A stretch of 42,757 nucleotides of DNA from positions 1 through 42,757 of the forward strand of contig NZ_JAILZV010000007.1 of assembly GCF_023512315.1 (NCBI RefSeq), in the 5' to 3' direction. The notes beneath the pieces are model-generated. The model saw only the letters and a program-made list of their open reading frames with translations. It did not search any database and was not told the DNA's origin. A program made the position numbers and the translations under genes. Source of the DNA: Anoxybacillus sp. Its GTDB lineage: Bacteria > Bacillota > Bacilli > Bacillales > Anoxybacillaceae. Below, in pieces: positions 24,952 through 32,995 of this stretch (positions are counted from its first letter, which is position 1; every line of letters starts with the position of its first letter).

Positions 24952-26055
24952 TTAACGGCCGCGACGACGGCTTAAAATGTGGTGGCCGTTTTGCAAAAAT
25001 TGGCTGCGAGATTGGCGCATTTTCTCAATGCGTTCTTCTGCCATCCGATCTGCTGCTTTATAGGTTGGAATGTTGTCACGTTTGGCGATTTCAAATACTT
25101 TTTCAATGTTGTTGTAAATTTGTTCGACTTTTTTCATCGCCCGCTCGCGATTGTAGCCATATAGTTCGTCCGCAACGTTAATGACGCCCCCTGCGTTAAT
25201 GACGTAGTCCGGCGCGTAGACGATGCCCATTTCATGAATGATGTCGCCATGTCGTGCTTCGCGCAATTGGTTGTTCGCTGCCCCAGCGATTACTTTTGCT
25301 TTCAATTGCGGAATCGTTTGGTCGTTAATAATTCCACCCAGCGCGCACGGTGCGAAAATGTCGCAGTCTACCCCGTAAATGTCGCTCGGGTCAACTGCTT
25401 TTGCGCCAAATTCTTCGACCACGCGTTGCACCGCTTCTTTGTTAATGTCCGTGACGATAAGTTTTGCCCCTTCTTCATGAAGATGGCGGCATAAGTTGTA
25501 TGCGACATTCCCAACGCCTTGTACAGCAATCGTTTTTCCTTCTAACGAATCGCTGCCGAACGCTTCTTTTGCGGCTGCTTTCATGCCGCGATATACGCCA
25601 TACGCGGTGACTGGAGATGGGTTTCCAGACGAACCGAACGCTGGCGAAATGCCTGTCACGTAATCGGTTTCTTCGTAAATGATGTCCATGTCTGCCACAG
25701 TTGTTCCGACATCTTCTGCTGTGATGTAGCGGCCGTTTAATCCTTGAATGAAGCGGCCAAATGCGCGGAACATCGCTTCGTTTTTATCTTTGCGTGGATC
25801 GCCAATGATAACCGTTTTTCCACCGCCAAGGTTAAGTCCTGCGGCTGCGTTTTTGTACGTCATGCCGCGCGCAAGGCGAAGCGCATCTTCAATCGCTGCT
25901 TCTTCCGATTCATACATCCACATCCGAGTACCGCCCAATGCTGGCCCGAGCGTTGTATCGTGAATCGCAATAATCGCTTTTAAGCCCGATTCTTTGTCTT
26001 GGCAAAATAGTAATTGCTCATAATCGTATTGTTCCATATATTTGAAGATTTCCAT
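24952..26055 (-). CDS. bcd: Leucine dehydrogenase
   Basis: This NAD-dependent enzyme deaminates leucine, valine and isoleucine to the keto acids used by the Bkd complex. The 367-residue protein has the Glu/Leu/Phe/Val dehydrogenase signature: [11 protein letters not shown], catalytic Lys80 in NLGGGKTVI, and a Rossmann domain beginning [15 protein letters not shown] 26055 follows GGGGAGG. It lies 27 bases from ptb, as in B. subtilis. Confidence 0.97.
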   Translation of the reverse strand: MEIFKYMEQYDYEQLLFCQDKESGLKAIIAIHDTTLGPALGGTRMWMYESEEAAIEDALRLARGMTYKNAAAGLNLGGGKTVIIGDPRKDKNEAMFRAFGRFIQGLNGRYITAEDVGTTVADMDIIYEETDYVTGISPAFGSSGNPSPVTAYGVYRGMKAAAKEAFGSDSLEGKTIAVQGVGNVAYNLCRHLHEEGAKLIVTDINKEAVQRVVEEFGAKAVDPSDIYGVDCDIFAPCALGGIINDQTIPQLKAKVIAGAANNQLREARHGDIIHEMGIVYAPDYVINAGGVINVADELYGYNRERAMKKVEQIYNNIEKVFEIAKRDNIPTYKAADRMAEERIEKMRQSRSQFLQNGHHILSRRRGR

Positions 26056-26082
26056 GTTGTTTTCCTCCCCAAGTGTCTTTAT

Positions 26083-26976
26083 TTATTTAGATGCGGAACA
26101 AACCGCAAGTGCTAACGAATAAAGCTTGCTTTCTGCCGAGTCGGCGCGCGACGTTAATACGATCGGTGCTTTTGCCCCTGCAATGACAGCGCCTACTTTC
26201 GCATTCGCAAAATAAACGAGCGATTTGTATAAAATATTGCCGGCTTCAATGTCCGGGACGAGCAAAATATCAGCTTTTCCTGCGACTTCATTCGCTATCC
26301 CTTTATGCTCTGCGGCAAGCGCGGACACCGCGTTATCAAGCGCTAATGGGCCGTTGACGATGCAACCTTTTAGCTGGCCGCGTTCGTTCATCATCGTTAG
26401 CGCAGCGGCATCGATCGTTGCAGCCATCGCTGGGTTAACGACTTCGACTGCGGCAAGCGGCGCCACTTTTGGCGTGTCGATACCGATTGCTTTTGCAATC
26501 GTTACTGCATTTGCAATAATTTGCATTTTTTGTTCCAAATCTGGTGCGATATTCATTGCCGCGTCCGTAACGAGAATGTAGCGGTCATAGTTCGGGACTT
26601 CAAATACAGCGACATGCGACAGCACGTTGCCTGTTCGCAGCCCATATTCTTTATGAAGAACCGCTTTTAAAATCGTGGCGGTCGGGATATTTCCTTTCAT
26701 TAGTACGTTCGCTTCGTTCGAATGAACAGCTTTCACCGCAAGTTCTGCCGCTTCCGCGACCGAATTAGCATGAACGATTTGAACGTTGTCGTTTGTTGGA
26801 TAGTTTTTTAACAACTCGGTAATTTTGTCGCGATCTCCATATAAAAGAAAGCGACCGAACTGATGATTTAGCGCCATCGTCACAGCTTCGATAACTTCTT
26901 CGTCTTCCGCTGCCGCGACAGCTACCGTGATATCGGTAGATTGGGTTGCTTTATCTACGAGTGTTTGCAGCTTCAT
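26083..26976 (-). CDS. ptb: Phosphate butyryltransferase
   Basis: It converts butyryl-CoA or branched acyl-CoA plus phosphate to acyl-phosphate, the substrate of Buk. The 297-residue protein is of the phosphotransacetylase type: KGNIPTATILKAVL, VTDAAMNIAPDLEQKMQI and DIEAGNILYKSLVYFA are family segments. It is the first gene of the bkd operon, directly behind the sigma-54 promoter. The ribosome site is weak (AAAGGGG is 16-17 bases from the ATG), but no better in-frame start is visible. Confidence 0.95.
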   Translation of the reverse strand: MKLQTLVDKATQSTDITVAVAAAEDEEVIEAVTMALNHQFGRFLLYGDRDKITELLKNYPTNDNVQIVHANSVAEAAELAVKAVHSNEANVLMKGNIPTATILKAVLHKEYGLRTGNVLSHVAVFEVPNYDRYILVTDAAMNIAPDLEQKMQIIANAVTIAKAIGIDTPKVAPLAAVEVVNPAMAATIDAAALTMMNERGQLKGCIVNGPLALDNAVSALAAEHKGIANEVAGKADILLVPDIEAGNILYKSLVYFANAKVGAVIAGAKAPIVLTSRADSAESKLYSLALAVCSASK

Positions 26977-27026
26977 GTCATGGATTCAACCCCTTTTTTT
27001 CTTTTTTTCGGTCACTATAACTTTAT

Positions 27027-27042
27027 TGCAAAAAGTGTGCCA
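27027..27042 (-). promoter_or_regulatory. Sigma-54 (SigL) promoter of the bkd operon
   Basis: On the minus strand TGGCAC (from 27042), five bases, then TTGCA (to 27027). This matches the -24/-12 consensus TGGCACnnnnnTTGCW at every defined position. It lies about 50 bases before the ptb start and directly downstream of bkdR, whose product has a sigma-54 activator domain. Confidence 0.93.
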
Positions 27043-27118
27043 ACACTTCTTACAAACCGTTTTTTTCGACAAAAAAGCAACTGCTCCGTCATTTCCGCTT
27101 AGCAAATAAACACGCCAT

Positions 27119-27133
27119 TTGAAAACGCTTTAT
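27119..27133. promoter_or_regulatory. Weak candidate cre site upstream of ptb
   Basis: TTGAAAACGCTTTAT matches WTGNAANCGNWNNCW with one mismatch (A for the conserved C near the end). It lies between the sigma-54 promoter and the proposed activator sites. With no other support it may be chance. Confidence 0.25.
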
Positions 27134-27140
27134 TTTTCTT

Positions 27141-27188
27141 TTGCATATTTTTGCATGGTACGCAAATTATTGCATGTACGTTTTTGCA
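27141..27188. promoter_or_regulatory. Candidate BkdR upstream activating sequence
   Basis: TTGCA occurs at 27141, 27151, 27170 and 27184, with an inverted GCAAA-type half site at 27163. The first pair is exactly 10 bp apart (TTGCA N5 TTGCA). The block starts about 100 bp upstream of the -24 element, the usual place for an activator site, and overlaps the last codons of bkdR. The same 10-bp-spaced pair occurs in the bkdR leader. Confidence 0.45.
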
Positions 27189-29227
27189 AGCCCGTACTTT
27201 TCTAACTTGTAATAAAGATTGCGAATCGAAATGTTTAGCCGTTTCGCCGTTGCTGTTTTGTTGCCGTGGCAGGCGCGGAGTGCAGCTTCGATAATTTTCG
27301 CCTCGTATTGCTCGAGCATTTCGTCAAGCGGGCGCAACTCTTCGCCCGTTATCACCTCTTCCTTTCGATCGGATAGTATTTGCAAGGGCGGAATATGGTG
27401 AATGTCGATCCATGTTTCGTTAAACTTCATAAAAATCATCGCCCGCCCTAAGACGTTTTCGAGCTCGCGTACGTTGCCTGGCCAATCATAAGAAGAAAGG
27501 TAGTGGAGCGCTGCTTCGGTTACCCCTTCGACGTTTCTTCCGTAGTCTTGATTTAGTTTATGAATTAAATGCTGGCATAGTGCCGGAATGTCTTGCTTAC
27601 GCGCTCGTAATGGCGGGATATGGATCGGCATTCGATTGAGCCGATAATATAAATCTTCCCGAAATGTTCCGGCGGCAATCGCTTTTTCTAAATTAACGTT
27701 CGTTGCCGCAATGACGCGCACGTTAATCGGAATCGGTTTCGTACCGCCGACGCGCACAATTTCCCGCTCTTGCAAGACGCGCAGTAGTTTTGCTTGCGTA
27801 TTGGCAGACAATTCGCCGATTTCATCAAGAAAAATGCTGCCGTTGTTTGCTTCTTCAAATAATCCTCGTTTGCCGCCTCGTTTCGCCCCGGAAAACGCTC
27901 CTTCTTCGTATCCGAATAGTTCGCTTTCTAAAAGCGATTCCGAGATCGCCGCGCAGTTGACGCGAATAAACTTGTTATATTTTCGGTCGCTCGCGTTATG
28001 AATCGCATGGGCAAATAATTCTTTTCCTGTCCCTGATTCCCCGCGCAATAAAATCGTTGCTGGCGTTTTCGCTGCCAGTTTCGCTTGTTCGATAGCGACC
28101 ATCATTTCTTCTGACGTCCCGATAATATCGGCAAACGAATATTTCGCTTCGAGCGTACGAATAATTTGCCGCGCCCGATTTAATTCGTTCGTTAAACGTT
28201 GAATCTCCGAGACGTCATGGATAATGCCGACGCTCCCTTTCAGCGTGCCATCAACAATAATCGGGGCGACATTCACGATGACATCGCGATTTTTCGGTCC
28301 GACTTTCATGCGCACCCCGCGAACTGGTTTGCGCGTTTTTAATACTTGCATATGCATGCTTTCCCCTTCGGCAATATCGGCCGTTGCTGGTTTTCCAATC
28401 ACTTCTTCTTCTGATAAGCCGGTAATGCGCGTGTACGCAGGGTTGATTAAAATGCCATTGCCGTACTCATCGACAACCGAAATCGCTTCTTCCGATGAAT
28501 GAATAATCGCCTCAAGCATCATGCGAATTTCCTTTAAATTCGTCAGTTCTTCCGCAAGCTGCATCACTTCCGTTACATCTTTGAAAACTGCTAAAGCACC
28601 GAGCAATTTCCCTGCTTCATCGGTCATCGGAATGCGCGTCGTAATAATTTTTCGCCCGTTTTCTAATGCTAGTTCTTGATGCAATTCCATTTGTCTTGTT
28701 TTTAATACGCGCGGTAGGCCGCTTGTCGGAATAATTTGTAAAATATGTTTACCAACCGCCTCTTGCTTGTCCACTTCAATCATCGCCGCTGCGCTATCGT
28801 TCATATGCGTAATATACGCAAATTCATCGACGACAATCATGCCGTCATGCGTCGAGTTAAAAATTAAATCGCGCCGTGCCGTTTCGCTTTTTAACGTCGC
28901 AATTAACGCTTCTTTTTCTTCGACAAGCTCGGCAATAATATAGGCAACTTCCCCTGGAATGACGACCGTATTTTTATGCCGTTTTTGCCGAATTTCTTCA
29001 AATACCCCTTTTTCGCCTGTTGCTTCAACGACAATGTCAATTTCGTCTGTTAAAAACAGCCGCCAATCGCTGCCTGTCGGAATGTGCATCGTGGCAGCTA
29101 GAGAGAGCCCTGGCGCCCGAGGGTCGCGATCAATGACTGCGACAACTTCCATTGTTGCTGCTTGCTGGAAAATTTTCAGTAATGCAGTTCCTCCTTTTCC
29201 AGCACCTACAATTAATGCTTTTTTCAT
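27167..29227 (-). CDS. bkdR: Sigma-54-dependent transcriptional activator of the bkd operon
   Basis: This 686-residue activator has four parts. An N-terminal Rossmann-like domain (1-100; [11 protein letters not shown]) is of the nucleotide/CoA-binding kind. Two PAS domains follow (about 120-220 and 240-345). Then comes an AAA+ sigma-54 contact domain with Walker A GESGTGKE (396-403) and the contact loop GAFSGA (443-448; most relatives read GAFTGA). A C-terminal Fis-type helix-turn-helix ([20 protein letters not shown]) binds DNA. It lies just upstream of its target promoter. In B. subtilis BkdR responds to branched-chain amino acids or keto acids; which domain senses them here is not visible. 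Confidence 0.94.
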   Translation of the reverse strand: MKKALIVGAGKGGTALLKIFQQAATMEVVAVIDRDPRAPGLSLAATMHIPTGSDWRLFLTDEIDIVVEATGEKGVFEEIRQKRHKNTVVIPGEVAYIIAELVEEKEALIATLKSETARRDLIFNSTHDGMIVVDEFAYITHMNDSAAAMIEVDKQEAVGKHILQIIPTSGLPRVLKTRQMELHQELALENGRKIITTRIPMTDEAGKLLGALAVFKDVTEVMQLAEELTNLKEIRMMLEAIIHSSEEAISVVDEYGNGILINPAYTRITGLSEEEVIGKPATADIAEGESMHMQVLKTRKPVRGVRMKVGPKNRDVIVNVAPIIVDGTLKGSVGIIHDVSEIQRLTNELNRARQIIRTLEAKYSFADIIGTSEEMMVAIEQAKLAAKTPATILLRGESGTGKELFAHAIHNASDRKYNKFIRVNCAAISESLLESELFGYEEGAFSGAKRGGKRGLFEEANNGSIFLDEIGELSANTQAKLLRVLQEREIVRVGGTKPIPINVRVIAATNVNLEKAIAAGTFREDLYYRLNRMPIHIPPLRARKQDIPALCQHLIHKLNQDYGRNVEGVTEAALHYLSSYDWPGNVRELENVLGRAMIFMKFNETWIDIHHIPPLQILSDRKEEVITGEELRPLDEMLEQYEAKIIEAALRACHGNKTATAKRLNISIRNLYYKLEKYGLAKTYMQ

Positions 29228-29244
29228 CCCATCACCTTATCATC

Positions 29245-29259
29245 TTGCAATTTTTTGCA
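29245..29259. promoter_or_regulatory. TTGCA N5 TTGCA pair in the bkdR leader
   Basis: TTGCA at 29245-29249 and 29255-29259 repeats the 10-bp-spaced arrangement found upstream of ptb. It lies 18 bases upstream of the bkdR ATG, downstream of a possible -35 TTGTCA (minus strand, 29291-29286), a place where bound BkdR could repress its own gene. Confidence 0.35.
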
Positions 29260-29284
29260 GACATTTTTATCATACCGATATTTC

Positions 29285-29312
29285 TTGACAAATTCAATGA
29301 AACAGTTAACAT
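29285..29312 (+). promoter_or_regulatory. Sigma-A promoter of yqzF
   Basis: Perfect -35 TTGACA (29285-29290), a 16-bp spacer and -10 TAACAT (29307-29312), about 40 bases before the yqzF start and divergent from bkdR. Confidence 0.55.
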
Positions 29313-29352
29313 TTTTCATGAAGTGATTTTTTTGCAGGAAAGGATTATCGCT

Positions 29353-29589
29353 ATGCAACGATTCATCGCGCTTATGATTTTGCTTATTCCTGGATTTATT
29401 GCTGCGTTAGGGATTAAATGGATGCGTGATACGGTATTTGGCATTTTGCATCCACCCGTTCCGTTCCTCTGGTTGCAGTTTTTGCTTGGTTTTCTTTTGT
29501 TTGCGCTCGGGCTAGGGTTTATTGGCGGATTTATTTTTCATCGCGACCGAAAACGAAATAAAGTGCAGCCGCGCTTTCAAAAAAAATGA
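29353..29589 (+). CDS. yqzF: DUF2627 family membrane protein YqzF
   Basis: This 78-residue protein has two hydrophobic segments (about residues 4-22 and 40-62) and a charged C-terminal tail (HRDRKRNKV). It matches the short DUF2627/YqzF family of Bacillaceae in length, the RFIALMILLIPG start and location next to bkdR. The function is unknown. ATG 29353 was chosen over earlier frame-open codons because GGAAAGGA lies 8 bases upstream. Confidence 0.85.
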   Translation: MQRFIALMILLIPGFIAALGIKWMRDTVFGILHPPVPFLWLQFLLGFLLFALGLGFIGGFIFHRDRKRNKVQPRFQKK

Positions 29590-29614
29590 CCTGAACATAA
29601 GTTCAGGCTTTTTT
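29590..29614. terminator. Terminator of yqzF, shared with convergent yqiK
   Basis: The stem CCTGAAC/GTTCAGG (29590-29596, 29601-29607) with loop ATAA is followed by CTTTTTTT on the plus strand. The yqiK stop lies in the right arm. Confidence 0.9.
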
Positions 29615-30325
29615 TATTTGCTTTGCTTTTTCCGGATAATCGGTAAAAATCGCGTCGACTTCATAACGAAACATTGTGTTCATCGCTTCTTCGCTATTAA
29701 TTGTAAACGGTCGGATGCGGACGTGATGAAGGTGCGCTTGGCGGACGAACGATTCTGAAACGGTACGGTAGTATGGATGAAGTCCGCTCGCTCCTAACAC
29801 ACGCACATATTGCCACGGCTCGTAAAGCCGTTCCATATACAAAAGCGCCGTTTCAATCGCCGGGGCAAGCTGGCGACAACGAGCCATGCTATTATGGTTG
29901 AAAGAGGAAAAAATGACGCGTGGTTCGAGCTGATACTGTTTTACTAAGTCAATCACCTTTTCTTCGAGCCGGTCATAGACAATAAGCCCGTTTTTCAATT
30001 CGATGTTCAATAATAAAGACGTGCCAGAAATCCACGCCAATACTTCTTCCAACAGCGGGATGCGGCACGTTGGATATTGCTCGGCGAATTTATAGCCTGC
30101 ATGCAGCGCTTGTAAGTCACGGTACGTAAAATCTTTGACCCATCCTGTGCCATCGGTCGTGCGATCAACGGTTTCATCATGGATGACGACAAGCGCCCCG
30201 TCTTTTGTCATTTGCACGTCTAATTCAATTCCATCTGCTCCGACACGTTCCGCTTCATAAAAAGCAACCATCGTATTTTCTGGATGCGTGCCAGCGGCGC
30301 CGCGGTGCGCAAAAATTTTTGTCAT
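29603..30325 (-). CDS. yqiK: Glycerophosphodiester phosphodiesterase
   Basis: It hydrolyses glycerophosphodiesters to glycerol 3-phosphate and an alcohol. The 240-residue TIM-barrel protein has the GDPD signatures IFAHRGAAGTHPENT (catalytic His), GADGIELDVQMTKDG (metal Glu/Asp) and VVIHDETVDRTTDGTG (second His). It ends with VDAIFTDYPEKA. There is no signal peptide, so it is cytoplasmic. The frame is open to 30502, but ATG 30325 begins at the conserved N-terminus behind GAAAGGGG. Confidence 0.94.
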   Translation of the reverse strand: MTKIFAHRGAAGTHPENTMVAFYEAERVGADGIELDVQMTKDGALVVIHDETVDRTTDGTGWVKDFTYRDLQALHAGYKFAEQYPTCRIPLLEEVLAWISGTSLLLNIELKNGLIVYDRLEEKVIDLVKQYQLEPRVIFSSFNHNSMARCRQLAPAIETALLYMERLYEPWQYVRVLGASGLHPYYRTVSESFVRQAHLHHVRIRPFTINSEEAMNTMFRYEVDAIFTDYPEKAKQIKKA

Positions 30326-30364
30326 GCTTCTGCCCCTTTCCTCTACAAACGAAAACATAGTAAA

Positions 30365-30393
30365 ATTATATGCAGCTAGTGAAAAAATGTCTA
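30365..30393 (-). promoter_or_regulatory. Sigma-A promoter of yqiK
   Basis: On the minus strand, -35 TAGACA (30393-30388), a 17-bp spacer and a perfect -10 TATAAT (30370-30365), about 38 bases before the yqiK ATG. It is divergent from the yycC-like gene. Confidence 0.75.
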
Positions 30394-30409
30394 TCGAGGA
30401 GGGAGCGCT

Positions 30410-30556
30410 ATGCGTCCGCACCAAATTTCGTTGGAAACCGCACAAAAACTTGCGAAAGCGCTCGGGGTTCCACTTGAGCAAGTGATGCACATGCCGCAAC
30501 ATATTTTAATCCAAAAATTAATGGAACTAGAAAAGGCGAAAGAAAACGAAAGGTAG
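30410..30556 (+). CDS. YycC-like small protein
   Basis: This 48-residue soluble protein begins MRPHQISLETAQKLAKALGVP and continues VMHMPQHILIQKLMELE. That resembles what I recall of B. subtilis YycC (MRPLQIS start and a MHMPQHIL core). The function is unknown; the first part could form a short helix-turn-helix-like fold. ATG 30410 follows GAGGAGGGAG. It lies between divergent yqiK and convergent spo0A and ends in their shared terminator. Confidence 0.75.
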   Translation: MRPHQISLETAQKLAKALGVPLEQVMHMPQHILIQKLMELEKAKENER

Positions 30557-30576
30557 CCCGACCGGACTACCTTTTT
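30552..30576. terminator. Bidirectional terminator for the yycC-like gene and spo0A
   Basis: The arms GGTAGCCC/GGACTACC (30552-30559, 30564-30571) pair with one mismatch. TTTTT follows on the plus strand and TTTCGTTTTC on the minus strand. Confidence 0.8.
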
Positions 30577-30578
30577 CG

Positions 30579-31358
30579 TTAACTCGCTTTATGTTCCAGC
30601 CGCAGTTTATCAGCGACCATCGCGATAAACTCACTGTTCGTCGGCTTCGCTTTAGAGATGCTGACGGTGTAGCCGAATAGCGATGAAATCGACTCTAAGT
30701 TCCCGCGGCTCCATGCGACTTCAATGGCATGGCGAATCGCCCGCTCGACGCGGCTAGCAGTTGTGTTATACTTTTTCGCGATATCTGGATATAGTACTTT
30801 CGTAATCGAACCGAGCAGCTCAATGTCGTTATATACCATCGAAATTGCTTCACGCAAATACAAATAGCCTTTAATGTGCGCTGGTACCCCGATTTCGTGA
30901 ATGATGCTCGTAATGCTTGCGTCTAAATTTTTTGGCTTGCTTTCGCGCACTTGATATGTAACAGGCACCTTTTTCACCACTGGAACTGCTTTTCCTGCTA
31001 CTTGGCGAATATGGCTCACTAAATTTTCCATATCAAATGGTTTTAAAATGAAATACGATGCGCCTAAGTCGACTGCTTTTTTCGTTACGTCTTCTTGTCC
31101 AAATGCTGTAAGCATAATGACGTGCGGCTGTTTTTCCCGCTTCATCCGCATTTTTTCCAATACCGCTAATCCGTCTAAGTGCGGCATAATAATATCTAAC
31201 AGTAAAATATCCGGGTGCTTTTCTTCGAGCATATATAAACAATCTTGACCGTTATATGCAACACCGAGCACTTCCATATCCGGTTGGTTGGAAAGATATT
31301 CTTCCAACAAATTCACTAATTCGCGGTTATCGTCCGCAATACACACCTTAATCTTCAC
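30579..31358 (-). CDS. spo0A: Sporulation master response regulator Spo0A
   Basis: Spo0A is phosphorylated by the phosphorelay and then switches cells into sporulation. The 259-residue protein has a receiver domain with acidic pocket Asp9-Asp10 and phospho-acceptor Asp55 in [12 protein letters not shown], Thr in MLTAFG and Lys in [11 protein letters not shown] linker leads to the Spo0A-specific DNA-binding domain ([40 protein letters not shown]). It starts at GTG 31358 behind GGGGAGG, and the start codon type agrees with B. subtilis. Upstream lie Spo0A boxes and a sigma-H-like promoter. Confidence 0.98.
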   Translation of the reverse strand: MKIKVCIADDNRELVNLLEEYLSNQPDMEVLGVAYNGQDCLYMLEEKHPDILLLDIIMPHLDGLAVLEKMRMKREKQPHVIMLTAFGQEDVTKKAVDLGASYFILKPFDMENLVSHIRQVAGKAVPVVKKVPVTYQVRESKPKNLDASITSIIHEIGVPAHIKGYLYLREAISMVYNDIELLGSITKVLYPDIAKKYNTTASRVERAIRHAIEVAWSRGNLESISSLFGYTVSISKAKPTNSEFIAMVADKLRLEHKAS

Positions 31359-31407
31359 GTAAGTTTCCTCCCCACTTCCATTTCATTGCGCTTTTTTCCT
31401 TTTATAC

Positions 31408-31436
31408 CGATTCGACACGATGGTGAAAAATCCCTT
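31408..31436 (-). promoter_or_regulatory. Candidate sigma-H promoter (Ps) of spo0A
   Basis: On the minus strand AAGGGATTT (31436-31428), an 11-bp spacer, then GTCGAATCG (31416-31408). This compares with the sigma-H consensus RnAGGAwww N11-12 RnnGAATww, with one mismatch in the first and two in the last weak positions. A Spo0A box (TGTCGAA, 31417-31411 minus strand) overlaps the -10 region. Confidence 0.5.
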
Positions 31437-31475
31437 TATTTTTTAAATACGAAAAATCCACAAAAATCCACGTTC

Positions 31476-31493
31476 TTCGACGGGTTTGTCGAA
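31476..31493. promoter_or_regulatory. Pair of Spo0A boxes upstream of spo0A
   Basis: A perfect 0A box TGTCGAA lies on the plus strand (31487-31493), and a 6-of-7 match CGTCGAA on the minus strand (31482-31476). With the box in the promoter this gives three sites in 83 bases and fits autoregulation as in B. subtilis. Confidence 0.6.
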
Positions 31494-31572
31494 AAATCTT
31501 TATGCTTCTATTTTACCGAATCATACACCAAATATCTATGCAAAAAAAGAGAAAAATTGACTTTTTTCACAC

Positions 31573-31600
31573 AAAAAACGAGCTGTTTCAGCTCGCTTTT
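31573..31600 (-). terminator. Terminator of spoIVB overlapping its stop
   Basis: On the minus strand the stem GAGCTG/CAGCTC with loop AAA-type is followed by GTTTTTTGTG. The TGA stop of spoIVB is inside the stem. Confidence 0.8.
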
Positions 31601-32874
31601 TGTGCTTGTTTATATAAATCAATCCCTGCCTCATGCAACATCCATTCAATATGCACCCCATACCCTGACGTCGGGTCGTTTACAAAAACGTGGGTAACAG
31701 CACCAATAAGTTTTCCATCTTGAATGATCGGGCTGCCGCTCATTCCTTGCACAATCCCTCCTGTTTTTTTCAACAATCGAGGATCGGTGACGCGAATGAC
31801 TAGCCCTTTCGTCGCAGGGAATTTTTGTGGAATCGACTGAACAATTTCAATGTCAAATGCCTCCACTTTGTCATTTTCGATGACTGTTAACATTTTTGCT
31901 GGTCCTTCTTTGACTTGGCTAGATAAAGCAATTGGCATCGGTTCGTCAAATAAGCCGTTTTTCATCGGTCTCGATAATGTCCCGAAAATGCCAAACGGAC
32001 TGTTATTCGTAATATTTCCGATCACTTCTTTATCGTCAGAAAACCGGGCTAATTTTTCGCCTGGGCTTCCACTGCTGCCTCGTTCAATCGACGTTACCGT
32101 TGATTTCATAATTTGGCCGTCTTGCACGACTATTGGTTTTCGTGTATCCATGTCCGAAATCACGTGCCCAAGCGCTCCGTATTTTTTCGAAACCGGGTCA
32201 AAAAACGTCATCGTTCCAATCCCAGCTGCGGAATCGCGAATGTATAATCCGATGCGGTAAGCACGATCTTGTTTATCCTTTAACGGAGTCAGCTTTGCCG
32301 CAATCGAACGTTGATCGCGAAGAAGTTGAAGTTCTAGCGGCTTTCCTGTTTTTCCTGCTTCCTCGATGAACGGCGAAAGGTCGCTCATCTTTTCGATTCG
32401 TTTGCCATTGACGCTTGTAATAATATCCCCTACTTGAACGCCAGCAAGTTCGCCTGGCGACTTTTTCCCATTTTCTGTTTCTACCAAATGGTAGCCAACA
32501 ACAAGCACACCTAACGTATTTAATTTCACCCCGATGGATTGTCCTCCAGGGATGACTTTTAAGCTCGGGAGTACTTTTACATCAATTTGCTTAATTGGCA
32601 CTCCCCCCATATTTAAAATCAGTTGTCCTTCATCGCGTTGCTTCGCTTCAAGGGAAAGCGAGTCTTTTGTTTTTGTGACATCCATCGAACGAAAAGCATC
32701 TTTCATCTCTGCATGAACTGGTAAGGCAGAAGCGAAGCTCACGTTTTCTCCTTCAAACATAACGAGTTGTTTTGGAATGCGTAAATAATCTTTTACTGGT
32801 GTTGACATACTAAGCACGACAAATGAAACAAGGAGAAAGACCCCTATCATTTTTCTTAACGTTTCTGTAATCAA
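31588..32874 (-). CDS. spoIVB: SpoIVB serine peptidase (sporulation stage IV protein B)
   Basis: It is made in the forespore and secreted into the intermembrane space, where it cleaves SpoIVFA and so triggers pro-sigma-K processing. The 428-residue protein has an N-terminal membrane anchor (about 9-24), a PDZ domain (about 105-190; [13 protein letters not shown]...[19 protein letters not shown], in parts) and the S55 peptidase domain with His in LGHVISD and the catalytic Ser in [13 protein letters not shown]. The TTG 32874 start is inferred from alignment of the N-terminus with the B. subtilis length; the ribosome site (GGAGAG, 10 bases) is acceptable. Confidence 0.95.
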   Translation of the reverse strand: MITETLRKMIGVFLLVSFVVLSMSTPVKDYLRIPKQLVMFEGENVSFASALPVHAEMKDAFRSMDVTKTKDSLSLEAKQRDEGQLILNMGGVPIKQIDVKVLPSLKVIPGGQSIGVKLNTLGVLVVGYHLVETENGKKSPGELAGVQVGDIITSVNGKRIEKMSDLSPFIEEAGKTGKPLELQLLRDQRSIAAKLTPLKDKQDRAYRIGLYIRDSAAGIGTMTFFDPVSKKYGALGHVISDMDTRKPIVVQDGQIMKSTVTSIERGSSGSPGEKLARFSDDKEVIGNITNNSPFGIFGTLSRPMKNGLFDEPMPIALSSQVKEGPAKMLTVIENDKVEAFDIEIVQSIPQKFPATKGLVIRVTDPRLLKKTGGIVQGMSGSPIIQDGKLIGAVTHVFVNDPTSGYGVHIEWMLHEAGIDLYKQAQKAS

Positions 32875-32911
32875 CCCTTTTCACTCTCCTCGCTCCCACC
32901 TACATTCGCGG

Positions 32912-32995
32912 CTACAGTTTTAATTTTGCCTTAATCGCCATAAATATAATCGCCGCAAATATAAAAAAAGCTACCCACAATGGATAGCTTTTCAT
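32912..32995 (-). CDS. Possible 27-residue membrane peptide coupled to recN
   Basis: The ATG overlaps the recN stop (ATGA) behind AAAGG. The frame encodes MKSYPLWVAFFIFAAIIF and then MAIKAKLKL: a single hydrophobic helix with a basic tail, ending at TAG 32912-32914. That is the form of a small membrane protein. However, the first ten codons coincide with a stem-loop and T-run that look like the recN terminator, so the frame may be accidental. Confidence 0.3.
   Translation of the reverse strand: MKSYPLWVAFFIFAAIIFMAIKAKLKL
32961..32992 (-). terminator. Terminator of recN
   Basis: On the minus strand the arms AAAAGCTATCCA (32992-32981) and TGGGTAGCTTTT (32977-32966) pair with one mismatch. 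The T-run extends to seven T. Confidence 0.7.

Noticed and set aside
27119..29227. CodY box controlling the bkd operon
   Set aside because: I searched the 190-base leader by eye for AATTTTCWGAAAATT-like sequence and found no convincing match.
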